A stretch of DNA of 64,000 nt. It comes from Limosilactobacillus reuteri. GTDB taxonomy: Bacteria; Bacillota; Bacilli; Lactobacillales; Lactobacillaceae. The notes under the pieces are model-generated. The model was not told the DNA's origin and did not search any database. It saw only the letters and a list, made by a program, of their open reading frames with translations. The DNA is taken from NCBI RefSeq assembly GCF_020784725.1, contig NZ_JAJGTZ010000042.1, positions 39,938 through 103,937 of the forward strand. The letters run 5' to 3'. The position numbers were made by a program, and so were the translations under genes. The first letter of the stretch is position 1. Each line of letters opens with the position of its first letter. This document shows, in pieces, positions 29,179-38,049 of this stretch.

Positions 29179-31656
29179 ATGGCTGAAGAAATCGACCTAT
29201 TTAAGACGCCAACGGAGCCGTCTTTTTTTATTGGTCAAGTACAATCTGAGATTTTTACTAGTCCAGATTCGTTTTTTAAGGTTTTAATTGTCTCGGTTGA
29301 GGAAGCAAACTTTGATTGGCACGAGCCGGAAATTACTGTAACTGGAAGTTTTGGTGATCTTAGCGATGATCAAACTTACCGTTTCGAAGGAAAAATTGTT
29401 GAACATCCACGATATGGACAACAGTTTCAAGCGACTTCTTACCATGCCAACCGTCCGACAAGCAAAGATGGGTTAATTGATTTCTTGTCTGGAAAACAAT
29501 TTACCGGAATTGGAAAAAAGACGGCCGAAAAAATTGTCGACAAGTTAGGAACGGATGCAATTAATAAAATTATTGCTGATCCTCATGTTTTAGATGAATT
29601 AAAACTTCGCAAAGCAGTTAAGGATTCATTAGTTAATAATTTACGAGCAAACCAGGGGATGGACCAGATTATCATTGGCCTAAATGATCTCGGCTTTGGT
29701 GCTAACCTTAGTAGTGCAATTTTTGACAAGTACGGAGAAGAAACTCTACATATTATTAATGAAAATCCCTACCAACTTGCTGCTGAGATAGATGGAATTA
29801 GCTTTAATCGTGCTGATCAGGTGGCACAGAAATTAGGAATCGCCACGGATGATTCACGCCGAATTGAGGCCGCAATTATCCAGACACTTGATGACTTAAC
29901 AATGGAAACTGGTGATACATTTACTACAACAAAACCTCTCCTGCAGCAAACTATCCAGTTGCTTGCTCAAGGGAGTGGTGGCCGCGTTTCTACAGATTTA
30001 ATTGCCAACCAAATTGTTGAATTAGAGAAAAATCAAGGAATTAGTTACGCGGACGAAAAAATTTATCCAAGTGCCCTTTATAACGCGGAATGGCAAATTG
30101 CTGATCACTTGCATCGTCTTCTTACCGTTGACCAGAAAAAATTACCAGCAACGACTATTGAAAAAACAGTTGTGAAGGTTGCCGAGCAATCGGGAATAAC
30201 CTATGATCAAGTTCAAAAAGAGGCTATCAAAACAGCCTTAAATAGTAAAGTCATGCTTCTTACGGGAGGCCCGGGAACGGGAAAAACAACAATTATTAAG
30301 GGAATTGTAGCAAGTTATGCGAAAATTCATGATCTCTCATTAGACGTAAATGAATATAAAGAAAAGTCTTTTCCTGTTTTACTAGCTGCTCCTACAGGCC
30401 GTGCTGCTAAACGAATGAGTGAAGCTACTGATTTACCAGCAAGTACAATTCACCGCTTGCTAGGGCTTAATGGCCGGGAAATGCCAACTGATATGAATGC
30501 CCGCGATTTAGAAGGCTCGTTATTGATTATTGATGAAATGTCGATGGTTGATACGCTTTTGTTTAAGACTCTTATTCAAGCCGTTCCTACTTCTATGCAT
30601 GTAGTTTTAGTAGGTGATAAGGACCAATTACCATCTGTTGGTCCTGGACAAGTTTTTCATGATCTTCTTGATTTTGCAGACCTGCCCAAAGTTGAACTAA
30701 CCAATATTCACCGCCAGGCTGCTGATTCAACAATTATCCCGTTAGCTCATGCTATCAAAGAGGGTAAGCTACCATCAGATCTAACAAATAAAATGCCAGA
30801 TCGATCATTTATCTCATGTCATGCTAATCAAGTGCCAAGTGTGGTTCAACAAATTATTGACCTTTCTAAAAAACGAGCTTATTCCGCAAATGATATTCAA
30901 ATCTTGGCACCAATGTACCGGGGACAAGCAGGGATCGACCGGTTGAATGAACTTGCGCAACAGGCATATAATCCCCCAGCTAATGGAAAACAAGAAGTCG
31001 ATTTTAGGGGACTAACTTTTCGCGTTGGAGATAAGGTCCTGCAACTCGTTAATGTTCCAGAAAAAAATATTTTTAACGGTGATATTGGAAAAATTACAGC
31101 AATTGAAAGCGGTAAGACAGTCGGCAAGAAAAATGAATCAATTACTGTCGATTTTGATGGTAATGAAGTGAGTTATAGCCGAATGGAATGGAATCAATTA
31201 CGGTTAGCTTATTGTATTTCGATCCATAAAGCACAGGGAAGCCAGTTTAAGATGGTTCTTTTACCGATTGTTCAGCAGTTTAGCCGAATGCTTCAACGAA
31301 ATCTTTTATATACAGCGATTACCCGTGCCGCAGAAAAGTTAGTCTTGATCGGTGAGCCGTATGCGGTTGTGACTAGTGTAAAAAATGAAGCAGTTAACCG
31401 GAAAACTTCTTTAGTCGATCGCCTTGACAAGGTTTGGAGTAGGCATGGTGAACTAAAATCAAAATTGGATCATCAAACAGATTCATTAACAAAAGAACTT
31501 TCTAGTCCTCAAACAGCTCAAAGACAACCGGAACAATTGATAAATAATGATGCTCAACAATATATCCTAACAGCTGCCCTCATTAATTCAGAGGCAATTG
31601 ATCCATTAATCGGAATGGAAAATATTAGCTTACAAAGTTTGCATCAAGCCAAATAA
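29179..31656 (+). CDS. recD2: ATP-dependent RecD2-type DNA helicase
   Basis: An 825-residue SF1B helicase of the RecBCD-independent RecD2/YrrC class. An N-terminal OB-like region and tandem helix-hairpin-helix motifs (FTGIGKKTAEKIVDKLG, about residue 110) precede the motor. Walker A LLTGGPGTGKTTIIKGI has its Lys at 369. Motif II is LLIIDEMSMVDT, and YCISIHKAQGSQF is the late UvrD_C_2 motif. It is linked to replication-fork maintenance and repair. GAAAGGA sets ATG 29179; the ATG three codons earlier overlaps that site. Confidence 0.95.
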   Translation: MAEEIDLFKTPTEPSFFIGQVQSEIFTSPDSFFKVLIVSVEEANFDWHEPEITVTGSFGDLSDDQTYRFEGKIVEHPRYGQQFQATSYHANRPTSKDGLIDFLSGKQFTGIGKKTAEKIVDKLGTDAINKIIADPHVLDELKLRKAVKDSLVNNLRANQGMDQIIIGLNDLGFGANLSSAIFDKYGEETLHIINENPYQLAAEIDGISFNRADQVAQKLGIATDDSRRIEAAIIQTLDDLTMETGDTFTTTKPLLQQTIQLLAQGSGGRVSTDLIANQIVELEKNQGISYADEKIYPSALYNAEWQIADHLHRLLTVDQKKLPATTIEKTVVKVAEQSGITYDQVQKEAIKTALNSKVMLLTGGPGTGKTTIIKGIVASYAKIHDLSLDVNEYKEKSFPVLLAAPTGRAAKRMSEATDLPASTIHRLLGLNGREMPTDMNARDLEGSLLIIDEMSMVDTLLFKTLIQAVPTSMHVVLVGDKDQLPSVGPGQVFHDLLDFADLPKVELTNIHRQAADSTIIPLAHAIKEGKLPSDLTNKMPDRSFISCHANQVPSVVQQIIDLSKKRAYSANDIQILAPMYRGQAGIDRLNELAQQAYNPPANGKQEVDFRGLTFRVGDKVLQLVNVPEKNIFNGDIGKITAIESGKTVGKKNESITVDFDGNEVSYSRMEWNQLRLAYCISIHKAQGSQFKMVLLPIVQQFSRMLQRNLLYTAITRAAEKLVLIGEPYAVVTSVKNEAVNRKTSLVDRLDKVWSRHGELKSKLDHQTDSLTKELSSPQTAQRQPEQLINNDAQQYILTAALINSEAIDPLIGMENISLQSLHQAK

Positions 31657-31659
31657 TAC

Positions 31660-31688
31660 TTGCTTGAACAGTAATTTGTTGTCATAAT
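31660..31688 (+). promoter_or_regulatory. Promoter of prs
   Basis: TTGCTT (31660-31665) and CATAAT (31683-31688) are 17 bases apart, just before the prs ribosome binding site AAAGGAG. Confidence 0.5.
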
Positions 31689-31725
31689 AGTTATGATTAT
31701 TGTCGAACTTTAAAGGAGTATAAAA

Positions 31726-32700
31726 ATGACCCAGATAAAAAATGCCGATAATGTGCGTTTATTTTCACTAAATTCAAATCCAAAACTAGCTGAACAAATT
31801 GCTCAACGCGTGGGGATTCCGTTGAGTAAAGCTTCCATTAGTCATTTTGCTGATGGGGAAATTAAAATTACAATTGACGAAAGTATTCGTGGCTGTGAGG
31901 TTTATGTCATTCAGTCCGTTTCTGATCCAGTTAACACTAACTTGATGGAACTATTAATTATGGTTGATGCTCTACGGCGGGCAAGTGCGGCCAAGATTAA
32001 CGTAGTAATGCCATACTATGGTTATGCACGTCAAGATCGAAAAGCACGAAGCCGTGAACCAATTACAGCTAAATTGATCGCTAACCTTCTTGAAATGGAT
32101 CAAATTAGTCGATTAGTAACGATTGACCTTCATGCTCCTCAAGTTCAAGGTTTCTTTGATATTCCTGTTGATCATCTTCAAGCAACCAGTCTTTTTACTA
32201 AGTATATTGAGGAACAAAACTTGGGTGATGATATTGTAGTAGTTGCCCCTGATCATGCTGGCGTTAATTTAGCGCGGAAATATGCTGAACGAATTAAAGC
32301 TTCCATTGCGATTATTGATAACCGTAATGATGAAGTTCGGGAACGGACTGAGCAAGAAGTACCTGAATATGTAATCGGGGATGTAAAGGGAAAAACAGCG
32401 ATTATTGTTGATGATATTGTAGATACAGGAGTACGAATGAACTTATCTGCACAAGCATTAAAGAACTTTGGTGCCGCTAAAGTTTACGGAATTGCTACGC
32501 ATGCAGTACTTTCAGCTGATGCGGTAAATACGTTACAAAATTCACCGCTTGAAAAGATGATTGTGACAGATACAATTCAATTGCCAAAAGAGAAGGAATT
32601 CCCTAAGCTGGTTCAATTATCAGTGGATGATCTATTAAAAGAAGCAATTGTTCGTATCCACAATAACCAATCAATTGATACATTGTTTAATCGTAAATAA
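31726..32700 (+). CDS. prs: Ribose-phosphate pyrophosphokinase
   Basis: A 324-residue PRPP synthetase joining ribose-5-phosphate and ATP pyrophosphate for nucleotide, His and Trp synthesis. Visible motifs are [18 protein letters not shown], the ATP-contact segment [20 protein letters not shown], the [18 protein letters not shown] signature, [19 protein letters not shown], and the PRPP loop [18 protein letters not shown] precedes ATG 31726. It stands alone between its promoter and a terminator. Lactobacilli often carry a second copy, so this may be one of two. Confidence 0.96.
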   Translation: MTQIKNADNVRLFSLNSNPKLAEQIAQRVGIPLSKASISHFADGEIKITIDESIRGCEVYVIQSVSDPVNTNLMELLIMVDALRRASAAKINVVMPYYGYARQDRKARSREPITAKLIANLLEMDQISRLVTIDLHAPQVQGFFDIPVDHLQATSLFTKYIEEQNLGDDIVVVAPDHAGVNLARKYAERIKASIAIIDNRNDEVRERTEQEVPEYVIGDVKGKTAIIVDDIVDTGVRMNLSAQALKNFGAAKVYGIATHAVLSADAVNTLQNSPLEKMIVTDTIQLPKEKEFPKLVQLSVDDLLKEAIVRIHNNQSIDTLFNRK

Positions 32701-32709
32701 TTTTATTTT

Positions 32710-32742
32710 AAAAGGTTCTCGTCTAATGGGGCCTTTTTTTAA
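32710..32742 (+). terminator. Terminator after prs
   Basis: AAAAGG with a short GU-containing extension pairs with CCTTTT and runs into seven T residues. Confidence 0.65.
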
Positions 32743-32778
32743 TACATTTTTATCAAGAAAATTTTATAATCTTTTTAA

Positions 32779-32807
32779 TTGATGATAAATATAATTTTAT
32801 TTATAAT
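32779..32807 (+). promoter_or_regulatory. Promoter of the LPQTG adhesin gene
   Basis: TTGATG (32779-32784) and TATAAT (32802-32807) lie 17 bases apart, a near-consensus pair. The leader of about 95 bases contains a small hairpin (TCCTAT with ATAGGA, about 32847-32861). Confidence 0.7.
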
Positions 32808-32909
32808 GGGCGATGGATAAGTTTGATTGATAGACAAGTCCTATTTATAGGAACAGTTAATGATTACTGACAATAAAAAGTTAGTTTAGTAGTCAAAAGG
32901 AGGATTTTG

Positions 32910-35900
32910 ATGTTATCGAAAAATAATAATCGTGAGCTTCAACGAAAGATAGATGATAGGCAAGATTGTTTTACGTTGCGTAAACTTTCAATCGGGGTTG
33001 CCTCTGTCTTACTTGGTTCTTTTATTATGGGAATTCAGTTGTCGCAAACGGCTTATGCTTCTAATAACAATGGTATAGCAGTTACTGAAACAACGAATCT
33101 GGCAAGTTTACCAGGGAGCAATGATGCGTCAAATCAATCTAGCGTGGTTGAAAGTGCTAGTACTCCAGTAAGCGCAAGTTCTAATCAAAATAATCAGACG
33201 CGTACAGTAAGTGAGGAAGTTACAGCTACCTCTAATAATTCTAGCTCAATAAATTCCTCATCAGCTAAAACAGCAACTGCTAGCAGTCAATCATCTCAAA
33301 CAAGTGCTGCGTTAACTAGTAATAACCCAAGTTCAACGCCCGTGATGACTACAAGGGGATCTAGTGACTCTATTCAAAATTTAACCAATAACTCCCAAGC
33401 GTCATTAAATACTCAACAAGCAAGTATTACAGATGCGCCAGATTATCCTAATACCAATGGAATAATACCTCAAAATCAATATATTTTTGATCAATTCCAT
33501 TTAACTAATGGTCAATTGACTGATAATGCGTATACGCCCTTAAATATGGTAATTACTTTAGCTACTAATCGTAATGAACCAGGTGGAATCTTAAATTACT
33601 ATATTACGAACGACCAATACACACAACAGTATAGTAATGGGACAATAAATGTTGGGGAAATGCAAAGCTATGAGGGACCATATCAGGGTTCTAAAATTAA
33701 TATTTATAATTTTGGGGAAAATGGAATAAGTGTTAATGAACTTAATAATAATTATGGCTTAGCTTTTACATTTGGTTATGGAAAGTATCAAGCTCTTATT
33801 AAAGAGAACCCTAATCCTTATGCAGCAGATAATGTATCTAATGCGTGGGGAGATACAATGCCAGCAAAAGTAACTCAGACTATTAAATATGTAAATGAGA
33901 AAACAGGAGAAGAGATACCGGGAATACAACCTTACACACAAACGGGACTCACAGGACAGGTATATTCGGCTGGAAAAAACGATCAAATAGTTATTAAGGG
34001 TTATTATTTGATTAATAGTAGTCGTGCTAATGGAATTATTTCACAATTTCATAATGGAGGAACCTACACAAATGAATGGGTAAGTGCAAGCGGACAATTA
34101 ATAAAAGAGGTATGGCACCAAATTTCACAAAATGGGTTGATGCAATGTGACATTTATATTAATGGTCAGCAGCAATATGATCCTAACAATTTAAAAGGAA
34201 TTGTTTATCCTTCAAGTCAAAGCTCACTTGGCCCAACAGCTTTGAGTATTCAAAATGGTAATTATGTCTTTCCAAATCCTTATGTAGAGCAAACGCAAAA
34301 CATTGAATTAAAATATTTGCCATTAGGAAAAATTATTCCAGTGTTACCGAATGGAGAAGTAATACCAAACGCACCGCAACCGCAATATCAGAACAATCCT
34401 AATGATCCAACCGGAGTTAAACCGGATGAGCCAGTTCCTGTTATTCCTGGTTATACGCCGCAAGAACAAACGGTTACGCCAGAAGATCCTGGAAAAGATA
34501 CACGGGTTATTTATACACCAATTCAGCAAGGTTCAATCACTGTGACCGTTCATGATGTAACAGATAATGTTAACTTGCCACAATACGGTAAGAGCAGTGG
34601 TGAACAAGATGTGGGGACTGGATTTACCTATGATAAGAATACTGTAATTGCAGACCTTGAAAACAAGGGTTATAAAGTTCTTAATCCAGATGTAGTAATT
34701 CCAACTACCATTAGTAAAGGTGCGCAAAACATTGTGATTAATGTTGAACACCAGCTTGTTCCTGTAACACCAGAGAATCCAGGAATTCCTGGCCAACCTA
34801 TTAATCCTAACGATCCAGACGGTCCAAAGTGGCCAGACGGGACTGCTAAGAATGATTTGGAAGTAACTGGTACCCAGACTATTCATTATGAAGGTGCTGG
34901 CGATAAGACGCCAGCTGATAACACTCAACACTTTACCTTCACGAAAAGTGCTACTGTTGATAAAGTAACTGGTAAGATTGTCAGTGAAACTGGCTGGAAT
35001 GTTGCTAGTCATACCTTTGGCAATGTTGATACACCAGTAGTAGCGGGTTATCACGCAGACAAGGCCGTTGCTGGTGGTGCAACGATCACTCCTAATGACT
35101 TGAATAAGACGATTGTGGTAACCTATGCACCAAACGGTCATATTATCCCAGTCGGCCCAGATGGTACGCCAATTCCAGGTGCCGACCAACCGCAATTCCC
35201 AACTAACCCAGACAACCCAAGTGAAACGACACCAGGTCAAGTACCAGATGTACCAGGTTATCACCCAGAAACTGGTAAGCCAGGTGACCCAGTCGATCCA
35301 GTACCAGGCCAACCAGGTGAGAACGTACCAGTTAAATACGTTCCTGACACTCCAACACCAGAAACTTACACTGGTTCGCAAACGATCAAGTTCGTTGATG
35401 GAACTACGGGCAAGGAGATTGAAACGCCAAACATACAAACGGCCCCAGATCTAACTGGTGACCATACCTTTGGCAAGATCAACACGCCAGTGATCAAGGG
35501 TTACACTACTACTCAAACTACTGCTGGTGGTGCAACGGTAACTAAGAACAACCCGAATGCCACGATTACGGTGACCTATACACCAAACGGTCATATTATC
35601 CCAGTCGGTCCAGATGGCAATCCAATTCCAGGCGCCGACCAACCGCAATTCCCAACTAACCCAGACAACCCAAGTGAAACGACACCGGGTCAAGTTCCAG
35701 ATGTACCAGGTTATCACCCAGAAACTGGTAAGCCAGGTGAACCGGTCAATCCAGTGCCAGGCAAACCAGGTGAGGATGTACCAGTGAAGTACGTCCCAGA
35801 TACGCCAGTTGAACAAGGATCAATCACTGTTACCGTGCGTGATACTACCGATAATGTTGACTTGCCGCAATACGGTAAGAGCAGTGGTGAAGAAAATGTT

Positions 35901-36962
35901 GGGACGACCTTTACTTACGATAAGAACACGGTAATCCAAGAACTAGAAAATAAGGGTTACAAGGTCCTTAATCCTGATGTTGTCATCCCAACAACGATCA
36001 GTAAGGGTGCGCAAAACATTGTGATTAATGTTGAACACCAGCTTGTGCCTGTAACGCCAGAAAATCCAGGACAACCAGGTCAGCCAATCAATCCGAACGA
36101 TCCAAACGGTCCAAAGTGGCCAGATGGGACCGCTAAGGATAATTTGGAGGCAACTGGAACCCAGACCATTCGCTACGTTGGGGCTGGTGACCAGACGCCA
36201 GCTAACAATGTTCAGCACTTTACCTTTACTAAGAGTGCCGTGGTTGATAAGGTAACCGGAAAGATTGTTAGTGAAACTGGCTGGAACGTCGCTAGTCATA
36301 CCTTTGGCAATATCGATACGCCAGTTGTTCCTGGCTATCACGCAGATAAGGCAGTTGCCGGTGGAACTACCATTACCCCTGATGACTTAAATAAAACGGT
36401 TACGGTAACGTACACGCCAAATGGTCATATTATTCCAGTCGGTCCGGATGGGAAGCCATTGCCAAATGTTCCACAACCGCAATACCCAACGAACCCGAAT
36501 AATCCAACTGAAGTGACGCCGAATGAACCAGTACCGGAAATTCCAGGATATACACCAAATGTTTCAACGGTAACTCCTGAGAATCCGGGTGAAAATACTC
36601 CAGTAGTTTACACGCCAAACGAAAAACCAGTTGGACCAACCACCCCTAGTGAAAATGGCACTTCAAATGGTAATACTGGCAATCCAACTACACCACAGCC
36701 AGAGACATCAGCAAAACCAACGACGCCAACTACAACACCAGCTGGAAATGGTAATGTTCCTACTAATGGACAAACAGCAGGCAGTTCAGTTACTACAAGC
36801 AATGTAAACAACGCTAATGCCACCACACCAGTAGCACAAAAACAAGCTGCTCAATTACCGCAAACTGGCAATGAACAATTAAAGCACGAAGGAATCTTAG
36901 GTTTACTTGCTTTAGGAATTGCAGGCTTATTGGCATTTGGTAAAAAGCGTCGTAAAGAATAG
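32910..36962 (+). CDS. LPQTG-anchored surface adhesin with MucBP-type repeats
   Basis: A 1350-residue cell-wall protein. Its YSIRK-like signal is FTLRKLSIGVASVLLG, with probable cleavage after AYA near residue 50. A Ser/Thr/Asn/Gln-rich stretch (to about 160) leads to a unique domain (about 175-470), which also holds one short MucBP-like strand pair (QTIKYVNEKTGEEIPG). A repeat region follows. Four Pro/Gly units (A, IIPVGPDG type) alternate with two long B units and one short C unit as A1-B1-A2-C-A3-B2-A4. A Thr/Pro spacer ends in sortase motif LPQTG (1316-1320), a hydrophobic helix and KKRRKE. MucBP repeats bind mucin glycans in Lactobacillus mucus-binding proteins, so mucus adhesion is inferred. 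AAAGGAGG fixes ATG 32910, not the TTG just before it. Confidence 0.93.
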   Translation: MLSKNNNRELQRKIDDRQDCFTLRKLSIGVASVLLGSFIMGIQLSQTAYASNNNGIAVTETTNLASLPGSNDASNQSSVVESASTPVSASSNQNNQTRTVSEEVTATSNNSSSINSSSAKTATASSQSSQTSAALTSNNPSSTPVMTTRGSSDSIQNLTNNSQASLNTQQASITDAPDYPNTNGIIPQNQYIFDQFHLTNGQLTDNAYTPLNMVITLATNRNEPGGILNYYITNDQYTQQYSNGTINVGEMQSYEGPYQGSKINIYNFGENGISVNELNNNYGLAFTFGYGKYQALIKENPNPYAADNVSNAWGDTMPAKVTQTIKYVNEKTGEEIPGIQPYTQTGLTGQVYSAGKNDQIVIKGYYLINSSRANGIISQFHNGGTYTNEWVSASGQLIKEVWHQISQNGLMQCDIYINGQQQYDPNNLKGIVYPSSQSSLGPTALSIQNGNYVFPNPYVEQTQNIELKYLPLGKIIPVLPNGEVIPNAPQPQYQNNPNDPTGVKPDEPVPVIPGYTPQEQTVTPEDPGKDTRVIYTPIQQGSITVTVHDVTDNVNLPQYGKSSGEQDVGTGFTYDKNTVIADLENKGYKVLNPDVVIPTTISKGAQNIVINVEHQLVPVTPENPGIPGQPINPNDPDGPKWPDGTAKNDLEVTGTQTIHYEGAGDKTPADNTQHFTFTKSATVDKVTGKIVSETGWNVASHTFGNVDTPVVAGYHADKAVAGGATITPNDLNKTIVVTYAPNGHIIPVGPDGTPIPGADQPQFPTNPDNPSETTPGQVPDVPGYHPETGKPGDPVDPVPGQPGENVPVKYVPDTPTPETYTGSQTIKFVDGTTGKEIETPNIQTAPDLTGDHTFGKINTPVIKGYTTTQTTAGGATVTKNNPNATITVTYTPNGHIIPVGPDGNPIPGADQPQFPTNPDNPSETTPGQVPDVPGYHPETGKPGEPVNPVPGKPGEDVPVKYVPDTPVEQGSITVTVRDTTDNVDLPQYGKSSGEENVGTTFTYDKNTVIQELENKGYKVLNPDVVIPTTISKGAQNIVINVEHQLVPVTPENPGQPGQPINPNDPNGPKWPDGTAKDNLEATGTQTIRYVGAGDQTPANNVQHFTFTKSAVVDKVTGKIVSETGWNVASHTFGNIDTPVVPGYHADKAVAGGTTITPDDLNKTVTVTYTPNGHIIPVGPDGKPLPNVPQPQYPTNPNNPTEVTPNEPVPEIPGYTPNVSTVTPENPGENTPVVYTPNEKPVGPTTPSENGTSNGNTGNPTTPQPETSAKPTTPTTTPAGNGNVPTNGQTAGSSVTTSNVNNANATTPVAQKQAAQLPQTGNEQLKHEGILGLLALGIAGLLAFGKKRRKE
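34529..35130 (+). repeat. Adhesin long repeat B, copy 1
   Basis: This stretch encodes GSITVTVHDVTDNVNLPQYG through ITPNDLNKTIVVTYAP, about 200 residues. It is nearly identical in protein to copy 2, which begins 1288 bases downstream. The stretch VVIPTTISKGAQNIVINVEH is the same in both, and differences elsewhere are single residues. Confidence 0.88.
35131..35805 (+). repeat. Adhesin short repeats A2-C-A3
   Basis: A2 (about 35131-35355) and A3 (about 35584-35805) share PIPGADQPQFPTNPDNPSET and VPDVPGYHPETGKPG and are nearly identical in DNA. They flank the single C unit (GSQTIKFVDGTTGKEIETPN). Diverged copies A1 (about 34327-34524) and A4 (about 36419-36621) lie at the outer ends of the repeat array. 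Confidence 0.82.
35817..36418 (+). repeat. Adhesin long repeat B, copy 2
   Basis: The second copy of the roughly 200-residue MucBP-type unit, in the same orientation and frame as copy 1. Many codons differ at third positions while the protein is almost unchanged. That suggests purifying selection since duplication rather than a very recent copy. Confidence 0.88.
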
Positions 36963-36995
36963 TTAACTTATTGTTTGTCACATCGAATAATTATA

Positions 36996-37035
36996 AAAAG
37001 CCGAGGCTAAGAAATTTCTTAACCTCGGTTTTTTC
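36996..37035. terminator. Bidirectional terminator between the adhesin gene and dapF
   Basis: CCGAGG pairs with CCTCGG, with an inner AAGAAA/TTTCTT helix. A residues precede the stem and T residues follow it. It serves two convergent genes. Confidence 0.88.
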
Positions 37036-37050
37036 GATTAAATGATTAAA

Positions 37051-38037
37051 TTAAAATGATAATGAGTCAACGAATGTCTGGTAAGCTTGATTTTCATTGC
37101 TTTCGACAACGTTTTTACGAAGGTCAGCTAGATCAACTGCGTGTAAAGATGATTCATCTACGGTAAGAGTATGAGTAAACGTAGCATTACCGATTAATTC
37201 GATCCAGTAGTTGTAGTCATCACGGTGAAGAATTGTCTTGACCATGCCACCAGGATTATAAACACTAATTGGTTCATTAAATGATGCTGCGTCTGGATGA
37301 GTGAGGGCTAAAGCGAGACTAGTGGCAGACATACCTGTCCCACAAGCATTTGTAAAGCCGACTCCTCGTTCAAACGTTTTTACAAAGAGTTTGTTATGAC
37401 CGAGAATATGACCAAAGTTAACATTTACCCCATCACTGAAGTAAGGATTATCACTATTTAACCGTGTACCTAATTGTTTAAGTGCTGGACCATTAAGCTC
37501 TTCCATACTAACAAAACTAATTAAGTGGGGGTTAGGAACAGCAAGGGCTGAAAAACGGAGACTGGGATATAATTCAGGGACAAGGGTGTCTAACAGGCGC
37601 TCATGGCCAAGATTATCAAATGGCAAAGCAGTCCTGTCAAACTTTACTGGTGAAATTTCAACGGCAAAAGCAGGTACTCTGGGTGCAAGGTCTTCATGCT
37701 GACGAACACGAAGGCTAGCATTCATTGTATCGACTTTAAAATCGGTTAAATTATCACGTTCTGCTACATACCGGGCAACTGTTCTTAAACCATTACCGCA
37801 CATTGAAGCTTCACTACCGTCTGCGTTAATTACCCGCATTTGTGCTGCTGATCCTGGTCTAGTTGGATGGTTAACAACTAAAACGCCATCAGCACCACCG
37901 AGAACGCCATTTTGTGCATCAGTTATTTGCTGGGTAAATGAAACTAATTCTTCATCGGTAAGGGGATTGGTCAGTTGTGTTTGGTCAAGAATAAAAAAGG
38001 CATTTTGTGATCCGTGTACTTTTAATAACTGCACCAT
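37051..38037 (-). CDS. dapF: Diaminopimelate epimerase
   Basis: A 328-residue cofactor-free racemase converting LL- to meso-diaminopimelate. Both catalytic cysteines are present: MCGNGLRTVARYV near residue 80 and NACGTGMSATSLAL near 232. It opens with MVQLLKVHGSQNAFFILDQ, a variant of the usual HGxxNDF start. It runs leftward 12 bases downstream of the aspartate kinase and probably shares its transcript. It is slightly longer than the usual 270-280 residues. It completes the lysine pathway encoded on the other strand. Confidence 0.93.
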   Translation of the reverse strand: MVQLLKVHGSQNAFFILDQTQLTNPLTDEELVSFTQQITDAQNGVLGGADGVLVVNHPTRPGSAAQMRVINADGSEASMCGNGLRTVARYVAERDNLTDFKVDTMNASLRVRQHEDLAPRVPAFAVEISPVKFDRTALPFDNLGHERLLDTLVPELYPSLRFSALAVPNPHLISFVSMEELNGPALKQLGTRLNSDNPYFSDGVNVNFGHILGHNKLFVKTFERGVGFTNACGTGMSATSLALALTHPDAASFNEPISVYNPGGMVKTILHRDDYNYWIELIGNATFTHTLTVDESSLHAVDLADLRKNVVESNENQAYQTFVDSLSF

Positions 38038-38049
38038 AAATAGTTCCTC

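Noticed and set aside
34533-35438. 301-residue open frame antisense to the adhesin repeats (and similar ones at 35451-35816 and 35943-36341)
   Set aside because: They mirror the low-complexity Pro/Gly/Asn repeats on the plus strand, repeat with them, are rich in Trp/Arg/Ser, and have no ribosome binding sites.
32910-36962. Direct repeats considered as a CRISPR array
   Set aside because: Units are long, in frame and protein-coding, with no short palindromic repeat or unique spacers and no cas genes nearby.
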